Origin: Nonomuraea rubra
GTDB taxonomy: Bacteria; Actinomycetota; Actinomycetes; Streptosporangiales; Streptosporangiaceae
Direction of reading: 5' to 3'
DNA length: 64,000 nt
NCBI RefSeq assembly: GCF_014207985.1
Contig: NZ_JACHMI010000001.1
Span: 1,161,001 to 1,225,000 of the forward strand
This document shows positions 18,873-26,940 of this stretch, one piece after another (the stretch's first letter is position 1; every line of letters begins with the position of its first letter). The notes beneath the pieces were generated by a model. It ran no database searches, had not been told where the DNA came from, and saw only the letters and a program-made list of their open reading frames with translations. A program made the translations under genes and the position numbers.

Positions 18873-19616
18873 TCAAGAAGGACGGCGGGCGCTGGCCACC
18901 AGGTGGATGCCCACCGTGTCGTCGTCGTTGGGCTGGGCTTCGAGCTCGGTGCGCACCAGGTAGTTGAGCGCCCGCGCGTCGGAGCTCAGCACATGATCGA
19001 CCGTGGACGGCGACAGCACGGTACGCGGGCGCATCCACTCCACCTCCAGCCCGGCCCCGATCAGCAGCTCGCGCAGCTGCCCGCTGCTGAAGCAGCGCGT
19101 GATGCTGCCGTCGGGCCAGGGCACGAGCATGACCTCGCCGGTCTGCCGCAGGTGCTGCCACTGCTCCTGCTCGGCCAGGATCGCCATGCCCAGCACCAGC
19201 GAGTCGACGCACACCAGCGCCCGGCCGCCGGGCCGCAGCACCCTGGCCACGTCGTTCATCGCCGACTCGGCCATCAGCTCGATCGACATCACCCGCTCCT
19301 CCGCGAGCACCGCGTCGACGCTCGCGTCGGGCAGGAAGGCCAGGTCGTCGGCGCGTACGTGGCGGACGCGGTCGGCGTCGCGGAGCCGGGACAGCCCGTC
19401 GGGGGTCCGGCGGAAGTCGAGCACCTCGATCACCCGGTGCCCCAGCCTGGCGGCCTGGCCGGACCACTTGCCGCGGCCGCCGGAGAGATCGAGGATCACC
19501 GAGGGTTCGCCGGGGAGCCATCGGTTGAGTTGTTCGGCGGCGACGGCGCGGTAGAAGGTCCAGTACGGCCCGAGCGTCCCTGAGCCGTTCAGTTCCTCGG
19601 CCGGAATGGGCAGCAC
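18873..19616 (-). CDS. Class I SAM-dependent methyltransferase
   Basis: 247 aa from the GTG at 19616, which has AGGAG 6 nt upstream; a longer frame to 19676 overlaps the sigR promoter region. The SAM-binding motif I is [18 protein letters not shown], followed by the acidic EVLDFRR and a [17 protein letters not shown] motif. [15 protein letters not shown] is the post-motif strand of methyltransferase family 11. Substrate unknown. Divergent from sigR. Confidence 0.82.
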   Translation of the reverse strand: MLPIPAEELNGSGTLGPYWTFYRAVAAEQLNRWLPGEPSVILDLSGGRGKWSGQAARLGHRVIEVLDFRRTPDGLSRLRDADRVRHVRADDLAFLPDASVDAVLAEERVMSIELMAESAMNDVARVLRPGGRALVCVDSLVLGMAILAEQEQWQHLRQTGEVMLVPWPDGSITRCFSSGQLRELLIGAGLEVEWMRPRTVLSPSTVDHVLSSDARALNYLVRTELEAQPNDDDTVGIHLVASARRPS

Positions 19617-19703
19617 ACGCGACTCCTGGGTTCCGGAAAAAGGGCTACCAGCCGGTACGTATGACGTTCCCCGCACCGGGTCCTTCGTACCTTCTATCTT
19701 GCG

Positions 19704-19729
19704 GGAACAGACAAGGGCGCGGGCGTGTT
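19704..19729 (+). promoter_or_regulatory. SigR-type autoregulatory promoter of sigR
   Basis: GGGAAC (19703-19708) is followed after exactly 18 nt by GTT (19727-19729), matching the known GGAAT/C-N18-GTT recognition pattern of SigR. The expected transcription start is at or just before the ATG at 19739. Confidence 0.75.
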
Positions 19730-19738
19730 GCGACGAGC

Positions 19739-20455
19739 ATGCTCACATTGGTAGAACCCCAGCCCGCTGACCGACTGGTCACGGGCCAGCGGGTATCCTC
19801 CCCTGAGTACGGTGTTCCGCCACAGCCGGCCACCGGTGATCTTAGGGGGGTGGGTCCGGTGCCCGCGACAGGCGCGGAGACGCTGGAGCAGCGAAGCGAG
19901 CGATTCGAGCGCGACGTCATGCCGTATCTCGAGCAGCTCTACTCCGCCGCGCTCCGGATGACCCGAAATCCCGCGGACGCGGAGGACCTGCTGCAGGAGA
20001 CCTTCGCCAAGGCGTTCGCGTCGTTCCACCAGTTCCAGCAGGGCACGAATCTCAAGGCGTGGCTCTACCGGATCCTCACCAACACCTTCATCAACAGCTA
20101 TCGCAAGAAGCAGCGGGAGCCGAAGCAGTCGGGCACGGAGGAGATCGAGGACTGGCAGCTCGCGCGCGCCGAGTCCCACACCTCCAGCGGGCTGAAGTCG
20201 GCCGAGGTGGAGGCGCTGGAGCACCTGCCCGACGGTGACATCAAGCAGGCGCTCGCCGCACTCCCCGAGGAGTTCAGGATCGCCGTCTACCTGGCCGACG
20301 TGGAAGGCTTCCCCTATAAGGAGATCGCCGACATCATGGGCACTCCGATCGGCACCGTGATGTCGAGGCTGCACAGAGGACGCAGGCAGCTCCGGGGCCT
20401 CCTTGAGGACTATGCTCGCGAGCGTGGCCTGGTCCCGGCGGAGGGATCGAAATGA
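19739..20455 (+). CDS. sigR: Thiol-oxidative-stress sigma factor SigR
   Basis: 238 aa in the long form from ATG 19739. A short form of about 198 aa from GTG 19859 (or 19850) is supported by the AGGGGGG Shine-Dalgarno at 19844-19850. Region 2 is very typical ([40 protein letters not shown]), as is region 4 ([22 protein letters not shown]). SigR transcribes thiol-redox genes when released from RsrA. In Streptomyces an N-terminally extended unstable isoform comes from the autoregulated promoter; the arrangement here suggests the same. The stop overlaps rsrA by 4 nt. Confidence 0.95.
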   Translation: MLTLVEPQPADRLVTGQRVSSPEYGVPPQPATGDLRGVGPVPATGAETLEQRSERFERDVMPYLEQLYSAALRMTRNPADAEDLLQETFAKAFASFHQFQQGTNLKAWLYRILTNTFINSYRKKQREPKQSGTEEIEDWQLARAESHTSSGLKSAEVEALEHLPDGDIKQALAALPEEFRIAVYLADVEGFPYKEIADIMGTPIGTVMSRLHRGRRQLRGLLEDYARERGLVPAEGSK

Positions 20456-20718
20456 GCTGTGGAAACCCGCATGACACCGACTGTCGCGAGGTCCTCGACA
20501 AGGTGTACTCCTACCTCGACGGTGAGCTGACCGAGGGGGACGTCGCGGAGATCCGCGTGCACCTCGACGAGTGCAGCCCGTGCCTGAAGGAGTACGACCT
20601 CGACAAGGCCATCAAGGCCCTCGTGCACAAGCACTGCGGTTGCGACCCGGTCCCGGCGGACCTGCGCTCGAAGGTGCTGGCCCGCATCGACCAGGTGAGA
20701 TCCGAATTGGCCGACTAG
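20452..20718 (+). CDS. rsrA: Redox-sensing zinc anti-sigma factor RsrA
   Basis: 88 aa. The ZAS motif H-x3-C-x2-C is HLDECSPC; further Cys are C3, C11 and CGC near residue 63. In the family, disulfide formation under oxidation expels zinc and releases SigR. The ATG overlaps the sigR stop (ATGA), ensuring coupled synthesis. Confidence 0.95.
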   Translation: MSCGNPHDTDCREVLDKVYSYLDGELTEGDVAEIRVHLDECSPCLKEYDLDKAIKALVHKHCGCDPVPADLRSKVLARIDQVRSELAD

Positions 20719-20762
20719 AGGGGCTGGCCGACCGGAAGGGCGGGCCGACTAGGATCGGCTGC

Positions 20763-21704
20763 ATGCGTGTTCTGGTCACCGGGGGTGCCGGCTTCATCGG
20801 TTCGAATCTCGTCGATCGCCTCCTGGCCGACGGGCACGAGGTGCACGTCGTGGACGACCTGTCCTCCGGCACCCGCGACAACCTGGCCGACGCCGCGCGC
20901 AGCGACCGGTTCCGGCTGCACGAGATGGACATCAGGGACCCGGCGCTGATCGGGCTGATGGCCGAGCTGCAGCCGGAGGTCGTCTGCCACCTGGCCGCGC
21001 AGATCAGCGTGCGCAAGAGCGTGACCGACCCGGCGCACGACGCCAGGCTGAACGTCGAGGGCACGGCCGCCGTGCTGAACGCCGCCCACGAGGGGCGAAC
21101 GCGCAAGGTGGTGTTCGCCTCGTCGGTGGCCGTCTACGGCCGTCCCGCCTCGATCCCCGTGCCCGGTGACGCGGCGCCTGACCCGCGCTCGCCGTACGCC
21201 GCCTCCAAGCTCAGCGGCGAGATCTACCTCGCCACGTTCCGCGCGCTGTACGGCATCGAGTACACGACGCTGGTGCTCTCCAACGTCTACGGCCCGCGCC
21301 AATCGCCCGACGGCGAGGCCGGCGTGGTGGCCATCTTCACCGACGCCCTGCTCAACGGCACACCCACGGTCCTGTACGGCGACGGCACCCAGACCCGCGA
21401 CTACGTCTTCGTCGGCGACGTGGTCGACGGCTTCGTCAGGGCGTGCGGCGCCGACGGCAACGGCCGCCGCTTCAACCTCGGCACCGGCATCCAGACCACC
21501 GACCGGCGGCTGCACTCGCTGATCGCCGACGCCGCGGGCGCCCAGGACAAGCCCGGCTTCGCGCCGCCGCGCGTGGGCGACCTGCCGGCGATGGCGGTCG
21601 ATCCGGTGCCCGCCCACGAGGGGCTCGGCTGGCAGCCGCGTACGGACCTGTCGACCGGCGTGAAGAAGACCGTCGAGTGGGCCGCGGGCCGTCGCGCGAA
21701 GTAG
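20763..21704 (+). CDS. NAD-dependent sugar-nucleotide epimerase/dehydratase (GalE-like)
   Basis: 313 aa, extended SDR. The Rossmann motif TGGAGFIGSNLVDRLL is at the N-terminus. The catalytic SSVAVYG Ser/Thr and the YAASK Tyr-Lys pair follow, and NVYGPRQ marks nucleotide-sugar epimerases. It starts 44 nt after rsrA. The substrate is probably a UDP- or GDP-sugar; UDP-glucose 4-epimerase is the first guess. Confidence 0.87.
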   Translation: MRVLVTGGAGFIGSNLVDRLLADGHEVHVVDDLSSGTRDNLADAARSDRFRLHEMDIRDPALIGLMAELQPEVVCHLAAQISVRKSVTDPAHDARLNVEGTAAVLNAAHEGRTRKVVFASSVAVYGRPASIPVPGDAAPDPRSPYAASKLSGEIYLATFRALYGIEYTTLVLSNVYGPRQSPDGEAGVVAIFTDALLNGTPTVLYGDGTQTRDYVFVGDVVDGFVRACGADGNGRRFNLGTGIQTTDRRLHSLIADAAGAQDKPGFAPPRVGDLPAMAVDPVPAHEGLGWQPRTDLSTGVKKTVEWAAGRRAK

Positions 21705-21802
21705 TGGCTTGATTACGCTTTGCTTGCGATTTCCGACTCCGCCCATGTGGCCACGCCCGGTTCTGTAGCGTGAACCCCACAAGTCGACGTGGAGGCATGT
21801 GG

Positions 21803-21907
21803 ATGTTCAAGGCTACGGTCACCCGGTTGCTCACGGCCATCCTTCTGGTCACTCCGGTGATCATGCTGATCGGCGGAGCGTTTCCTCCTGGGGTGTCCTG
21901 GACCTGA
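21803..21907 (+). CDS. 34-residue predicted membrane peptide
   Basis: ATG 21803 (or 21797, two codons earlier) preceded by GGAGG at 21791-21795. The product has a short basic N-terminus (MFKATVTR), one hydrophobic helix (LLTAILLVTPVIMLIGG) and a short FPPGVSWT tail. It ends 18 nt before the HD-GYP gene, so it is probably its operon leader gene or partner. The good ribosome site, classic single-pass topology and position argue for a real gene; no family is recognised. Confidence 0.5.
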   Translation: MFKATVTRLLTAILLVTPVIMLIGGAFPPGVSWT

Positions 21908-21925
21908 TCGCCGTGGGGGGCCGCA

Positions 21926-23281
21926 ATGCGTGATCTGCCGTGGCCCGCAAGGGTCTATCTGGTCGCCGTGATCGGTGCGGCGGCCGCACTCGTCGTACGC
22001 GGCGTGGTCGTCTCGGGCGCGCCCGTGGCCACGGAGGACCTGGACATCCTCCTGGTGCTCGCCCTGCTGTTCCTGGTGTGCGAGTCGATGCCGACGCTGC
22101 TCAACGTGGAGCAGTTCGCCGTGTCGGTGAGCTTCTCCGCCTCGCTCGCCGCCGTGGTGCTGCTCGGCCCCGAGGGCGCGGCCCTTGTGGGGCTGACCGC
22201 CGTGCTCAGCGTGCGGCCGGGGCTGCCGCTGATCAAACGGCTGTTCAACGGCGCGCAGTTCGCCATCTGCGGCTACGTCGCGGGGCGCGTCTACGAGGCG
22301 CTGGACGGCAGCGTGGGCGTGCCCGAGGTCAACGCCTTCGACGACCTCATCGGCCCGTACGCCGCCGCCACGGCCGTCTTCGTGCCGCTCAACATCGCGC
22401 TCACGCTCACCATCATCGGGCTGGCCACCCAGGTGCGGGCCACCGAGGTGCCGATGCGCGGCATGGCCCAGTTCCTGCTGTCCTACCTGGGCTACGGGAC
22501 GTTCGGGCTGCTGGTGGCCGGCCTGTGGGCCACGGTGGCGTCGATCTCGGCGGTGCTGGTGCTGCTGCCGCTGTTCGTGGCGCGCTGGGCGTTCGGCCAG
22601 TACCACGCGCAGCAGCGCTCGTACGACGCCACGATCGCCGCGCTCTGCCAGGCCGTGGAGACGAAGGACTACTACACCAGGGGCCACTGCACGCGCGTCT
22701 CCCACGCCTCCTCGATGATCGCCCAGGAGATCGGCATGGGGCTGGAGCGCGTGCGTGCCATCCGCTACGCCGGCATGCTGCACGACGTGGGCAAGCTCGG
22801 CGTGCCCACGAAGGTGCTGCAGAAGGACGGGCCGCTGACCGAGGAGGAGTTCGCCGCGATCCAGTTGCACCCGATGCGCGGGCTGGAGATCGTCAGGGGC
22901 ATCGGCTTCCTCGACGAGGCGTACGCCGGGATCATGCACCACCACGAGAAGCACGACGGCACCGGCTATCCGATGGGGCTGGCCGGTGACGAGATCCCCG
23001 AGTTCGCCAAGGTGATCGCGGTGGCCGACGCGTTCGACTCGATGACCTCCGACCGCTCCTACCGCGGCGCCAGGCCCGTCCCCGAGGCCGTCGAGGAGCT
23101 GCGCAAGAGCGCGGGCACGCACTTCGACCCGGTGATGGTGGCGGCCTTCATCCGCGCGCTGGAGCACGAGCCGTGGCAGCCGCCGCGCCGGGTGGACGAG
23201 CCGCCGCCCGACGACGCGGAAGCGACGATCAAGGACCACGACGACCCGACCATGCCCATCCAGGTCGTGACCGGCTCATGA
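21926..23281 (+). CDS. Membrane-bound HD-GYP domain protein, probable cyclic-di-nucleotide phosphodiesterase
   Basis: 451 aa. About seven to eight membrane helices (residues 8-222) form an integral sensor region. A cytoplasmic HD-GYP domain follows with HD at 286-287 (LHDVGK), HHHEKHDGTGYP at 338-349 and downstream DAFDSMTSDRSYR. All metal-binding His/Asp and the GYP triplet are intact, so c-di-GMP or related dinucleotide hydrolysis is plausible. It overlaps the next gene by 4 nt. Confidence 0.88.
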   Translation: MRDLPWPARVYLVAVIGAAAALVVRGVVVSGAPVATEDLDILLVLALLFLVCESMPTLLNVEQFAVSVSFSASLAAVVLLGPEGAALVGLTAVLSVRPGLPLIKRLFNGAQFAICGYVAGRVYEALDGSVGVPEVNAFDDLIGPYAAATAVFVPLNIALTLTIIGLATQVRATEVPMRGMAQFLLSYLGYGTFGLLVAGLWATVASISAVLVLLPLFVARWAFGQYHAQQRSYDATIAALCQAVETKDYYTRGHCTRVSHASSMIAQEIGMGLERVRAIRYAGMLHDVGKLGVPTKVLQKDGPLTEEEFAAIQLHPMRGLEIVRGIGFLDEAYAGIMHHHEKHDGTGYPMGLAGDEIPEFAKVIAVADAFDSMTSDRSYRGARPVPEAVEELRKSAGTHFDPVMVAAFIRALEHEPWQPPRRVDEPPPDDAEATIKDHDDPTMPIQVVTGS

Positions 23282-24573
23282 TCACCACTGAGCGCGTCAG
23301 GCGCACCTCCGGGCGGTCGCTGAACACGGTCCTGCGCCGCCTCGACTCCGGCCAGCTCCTGCTCATCTGCGCGGCCGGGCTGGTCGCGCTGGCGGGCGTG
23401 GCGCACACGGCGGCGGTCGGGCTGGAGCGGCCGGAGATCGCGGTCGGGTTCGGCGCGCTGATCGCGGTCGGCGAGCTGGCCAGGCTCACCATGCCGGGCA
23501 ACAGGGAGGTCGCGCCGATCGGCGCCGCCGCCGCGCTGGGCTACACGCTGCTGCTCGACCTCAGCCAGGTCCCGCTGGAGCACTCGGCGCTGCAGGTCGT
23601 GGCCGTGATCGCCGTGGGCATGACGGCGGGGGCGCTCCCGCACCTGGCCGTGGGCCGCCCGCCGCGGCTCGACGCGATGGCCAGACGGCTGCTCACCGGC
23701 GCGCTGCTGGCCTTCGCGTTCCGGCCGCTGGCGGAGCCGCTCTACCTGATGACCAAGCCGCCGACCCAGACGTGGTGGCCGGCGCTCATGGTCATGGTCG
23801 CGCTCATCGCGATCACCCTGCTCATCGACGTGCTGATCGCCGCGCTGCTGCGGGCCGAGCAGGTGCGCACGGCGTTCAGGGTGGCGGTGCGCGACGAGAT
23901 CAACATGGCCTTCCCGCTGGGCGCCGCGGTGGCCTCGTCGGGCGTGCTGCTCGCCCTGGCCACGCACAGCATGGACCTGGTGGCGCTGCTGGTGTTCGCG
24001 GCGCCGCTGCTGGTCACGCAGGTCGCCTTCCGCAAGTACGCCGGGATCAGGGCGACCTACCTGCAGACCGTACGCGCGCTGTCGCGGGTCACCGAGGTGG
24101 GCGGTTACGTCGAGCCGGGGCACTCGCGCCGGGTGAGCCGCCTGGCCGTGGCCATCGGCAGGGAGCTCGGCATGGCCGAGCCCGAGCTGCTGGAGCTGGA
24201 GTACGCCGCGCTGATGCACGACATCGGCCAGCTCTCGCTGCGCGACCCGATCCCCGGCGGCGCGACCGTGCTGACCGAGCCCGAGCAGGCCCGCCGCATC
24301 GCCGAGCTGGGCGCCGAGGTGATCAGGCAGACGGGCGTGCTCGACCGGGTGGCCGAGGTGGTCAGCAGGCAGTGCGACCCGATCACCGATGACCCGCCGC
24401 TGTCGAGCCGCATCATCAAGGTCGCCAACGCCTACGACGACCTGGTCGGGCCCTCCACCGACCGTGACCGCGGCGGGGCGGCGCTGGAGCGGATCCGGCT
24501 GTCGTCGGGCAGCGCGTACGATCCTCACGCGGTCGAGGCGCTCGCCCGGGTGATCGACCGCGGGCGCGTGTGA
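23278..24573 (+). CDS. Membrane protein with a degenerate HD domain
   Basis: 431 aa; the ATG overlaps the upstream HD-GYP stop (ATGA). It has the same architecture as its neighbour: multiple membrane helices to about residue 250, then an HD domain with MHDIGQ (HD at 314-315). The position equivalent to the HD-GYP Lys is Gln, and the HH-GYP signature is missing (the region reads VVSRQCDPITDDPPLSSR). It is probably inactive or changed in activity, perhaps a regulatory partner of the upstream protein. Confidence 0.8.
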   Translation: MITTERVRRTSGRSLNTVLRRLDSGQLLLICAAGLVALAGVAHTAAVGLERPEIAVGFGALIAVGELARLTMPGNREVAPIGAAAALGYTLLLDLSQVPLEHSALQVVAVIAVGMTAGALPHLAVGRPPRLDAMARRLLTGALLAFAFRPLAEPLYLMTKPPTQTWWPALMVMVALIAITLLIDVLIAALLRAEQVRTAFRVAVRDEINMAFPLGAAVASSGVLLALATHSMDLVALLVFAAPLLVTQVAFRKYAGIRATYLQTVRALSRVTEVGGYVEPGHSRRVSRLAVAIGRELGMAEPELLELEYAALMHDIGQLSLRDPIPGGATVLTEPEQARRIAELGAEVIRQTGVLDRVAEVVSRQCDPITDDPPLSSRIIKVANAYDDLVGPSTDRDRGGAALERIRLSSGSAYDPHAVEALARVIDRGRV

Positions 24574-24612
24574 GATCAGCGGAGTGATCCGGAGAAGGCG
24601 ATCCGATCGCCC

Positions 24613-24993
24613 TCAGCGAGTGGCGCGGGCGAGGAACCTGGCACGGTCGACCACGATCCGCTCGATCGTGCCCTTGCCGACCACGGTGTGCTTGTCGTGC
24701 GCCTCGAACGCGAAGACCAGCCGCCGGCCGTCCACCTCGGTCAGCTCCACGCCGACCTGCACGTGCGTGCCGAGCGGGCTGGCGGCCAGGTGCTCCAGCT
24801 CGACCCGGGTGCCGACGGACGTCTCGCCGGGCGCGAGGTGCCGCTCGACGGCGCGTACGGTCGCCGCCTCGGCCAGGGCGAGCAACCGGGGCGTGGCCAG
24901 CACGGGAACGTCTCCGCTGCCGATCCGCTTCGCGGTGTCCTCCATCTCGACCACGATGAGCAGTTGGGCACGGAGACCTGGCGTGAGCGTCAT
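24613..24993 (-). CDS. FlK-type thioesterase family protein
   Basis: 126 aa hotdog protein. The segments VGTRVELEHLAASPLGT and FEAHDKHTVVGKGTIERIVVD match the fluoroacetyl-CoA thioesterase-like family, in which Thr, Glu and His residues of these segments form the active site. General acyl-CoA hydrolysis is more likely than fluoroacetate resistance. Single gene, convergent with the HD protein. Confidence 0.8.
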   Translation of the reverse strand: MTLTPGLRAQLLIVVEMEDTAKRIGSGDVPVLATPRLLALAEAATVRAVERHLAPGETSVGTRVELEHLAASPLGTHVQVGVELTEVDGRRLVFAFEAHDKHTVVGKGTIERIVVDRARFLARATR

Positions 24994-25236
24994 GGGACGA
25001 GCCTCTCATGAGGCCGCCGACTTCCCGGAAACGCGGACAAGTGCGGCTGGAAGGCCCCAGGATAGGCTTTGTACGGCTTGAGGCATTTGAGTGGCATGTG
25101 GGTCAGGTGAGTCGTACACTCTCTGAGTTCCGTGACCACTGTGTTACCTCACCGCGACAAAACTTCGCTTTGTTGGAGATCCGCGGGGTGGGCGAGGTAA
25201 TTGGGTTCCGGGATGTAGGGGGGTAGCGGGGGAATC

Positions 25237-26940
25237 ATGGTGGCCCAAGGGACGACGCTGGCTGGGCGGTATCGGCTGGATACCCGCATCGGCGCCGGTG
25301 GCATGGGCGAGGTGTGGCGAGGCGAGGACGTCGTGCTCGCACGCACCGTCGCCGTCAAAGTGCTGCTCCCCGGCCGCATGGAGGACCCCGGGTTCGTCGC
25401 TCGCTTCCAGGGGGAGGCGCGGGCGATGGCCACGATCAACCACTCCGGCGTGGTCGACGTCTACGACTACGGCGTCAGCGGCGACACCGTCTACCTGGTG
25501 ATGAAGTTCGTCGACGGCGAGCCGCTCGACCGGCTGCTCGGCAGGCTGGGGCGCATCCCGCCGCAGGCGGCCATGGAGCTCATCGCGCAGGCCGCGTCGG
25601 CGCTGCAGGCCGTACACGACCAGGGGATCGTCCACCGCGACGTCAAGCCCGGCAACCTGCTCGTGCAGCGCGACGGCACGCTCGTCCTGACCGACTTCGG
25701 CATCGCCCGCTCCGACATCGCCAGCCGGCTCACCGACGCCGGCATGGTGCTCGGCACCGCCGCCTACTGCGCCCCCGAGCAGGCCGAAGGCGCCCCCGTG
25801 ACGCCCGCCGTGGACATCTACGCGCTCGGCGTGGTCGCGTACGAGTGCCTGGTGGGCCAGCGGCCGTTCGACGGCGACAGCGCGGTCACGATCGCGCTCA
25901 AGCACATCCGCGAGGCCCCGCCCCCGCTGCCCCAGGACATCCCCCAGTCGGTGCGCACGCTGGTGGAGATCGCCCTGTCCAAGGACCCGGCCAGGCGCTA
26001 CCCGAGCGCCCGCGCGATGAGCGAGGCCGCCAGGGCGATCGCCAGCGGCCAGGCGCCCGCCGTGCCCGAGCTGGCCACCGGCTCCACCATGGCCCAGCCC
26101 CCGCAGCAGCAGCCGGTCCAGCAGCACCAGCAGCCCCCCGGACAGCAGCAGTACCCGCAGACGGGCCAGCAGTACGCCCAGACCGGCCAGCAGTACCAGC
26201 AGACCGGCCAGTTCCAGCAGCCCGGGCAGCAGGACGCCGGCCCGTACCAGACGGGCGCCAGGACGGCGCACGAGGACACGGCGATCAGCGACCGGCGCGG
26301 GAGCCGCCGCGCGGCCAAGGCGCCGCGCAGGACGGGCCTGATCGCGGGCATCGCCGCCGCGGTCGTGCTCGGCGTGGGCGCCACCGCGGTCGCGCTGACG
26401 GGCATGCCCATCGGCGGCCCGGAGCAGACGGTGAGCGAAACCCCCGTCGGCAACGCCACGAAGACCACCAAGCCGCCGTCCAAGGCCCCGTCCAAGACCT
26501 CTGAGCCCGAGCCCGAACCCGAGCCGACGAGGCAGTCCAGGCCCCCCACCCGGGACCCGCAGCCCACGCAGACCCCGGACGAGACCGAGGAGCCGACGAA
26601 GACGCCGTCCAGCACGCCCTCGTCCACCCCGTCGACGTCGAAGACGCCCACCCCGACCACGTCCGCCAACAAGGTGCTGATGCCGAACGTGATCGGCAAG
26701 CGCTACCTCGAAGCGGTGGACATGGTCGAGGCGGCCGGCCTGCTGTCCACCCTGGACGACCAGACGACCACGACCGACGGCATGCGCTGCGGCAGGGTCA
26801 AGGCGTCCACGCCGGGCGCGGGCAAGTCGGTGACCAAGGGCACCACGGTCACCCTGGTCGTCGTCGACAGTGTCTGCCCCGAGGACGCCTCGCCCACGCC
26901 CACCCCGACGACCCCCACCCCCACGGTGAAGAAGTCGTAG
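25237..26940 (+). CDS. Membrane Ser/Thr protein kinase with one PASTA domain
   Basis: 567 aa. The kinase domain (about 10-270) is complete: glycine loop GAGGMGEVW, Lys41, HRD catalytic Asp135 in VHRDVKPGN, DFG Asp153 and APE-like CAPEQ. A Gln/Pro/Tyr-rich linker with repeated QTGQQY (about 286-335) leads to one membrane helix (367-388). Outside are a Thr/Pro/Glu-rich stalk and one PASTA-like domain (about 477-546) with two Cys. PASTA kinases sense muropeptides or lipid II in PknB-like proteins; only one such repeat here makes the ligand uncertain. Confidence 0.92.
   Translation: MVAQGTTLAGRYRLDTRIGAGGMGEVWRGEDVVLARTVAVKVLLPGRMEDPGFVARFQGEARAMATINHSGVVDVYDYGVSGDTVYLVMKFVDGEPLDRLLGRLGRIPPQAAMELIAQAASALQAVHDQGIVHRDVKPGNLLVQRDGTLVLTDFGIARSDIASRLTDAGMVLGTAAYCAPEQAEGAPVTPAVDIYALGVVAYECLVGQRPFDGDSAVTIALKHIREAPPPLPQDIPQSVRTLVEIALSKDPARRYPSARAMSEAARAIASGQAPAVPELATGSTMAQPPQQQPVQQHQQPPGQQQYPQTGQQYAQTGQQYQQTGQFQQPGQQDAGPYQTGARTAHEDTAISDRRGSRRAAKAPRRTGLIAGIAAAVVLGVGATAVALTGMPIGGPEQTVSETPVGNATKTTKPPSKAPSKTSEPEPEPEPTRQSRPPTRDPQPTQTPDETEEPTKTPSSTPSSTPSTSKTPTPTTSANKVLMPNVIGKRYLEAVDMVEAAGLLSTLDDQTTTTDGMRCGRVKASTPGAGKSVTKGTTVTLVVVDSVCPEDASPTPTPTTPTPTVKKS

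Noticed and set aside
25008..25226. 72-codon plus-strand frame before the Ser/Thr kinase
   Set aside because: No ribosome site, lower GC3 than neighbours and no recognisable sequence; more likely the kinase promoter region.
26090..26235. Apparent CRISPR-like short repeats (CAG-CAG, CAGACCGGCCAG)
   Set aside because: They are codon repeats of a Gln/Pro/Thr/Tyr-rich linker inside the protein kinase; unit and spacer sizes do not fit CRISPR, and no cas gene is present.
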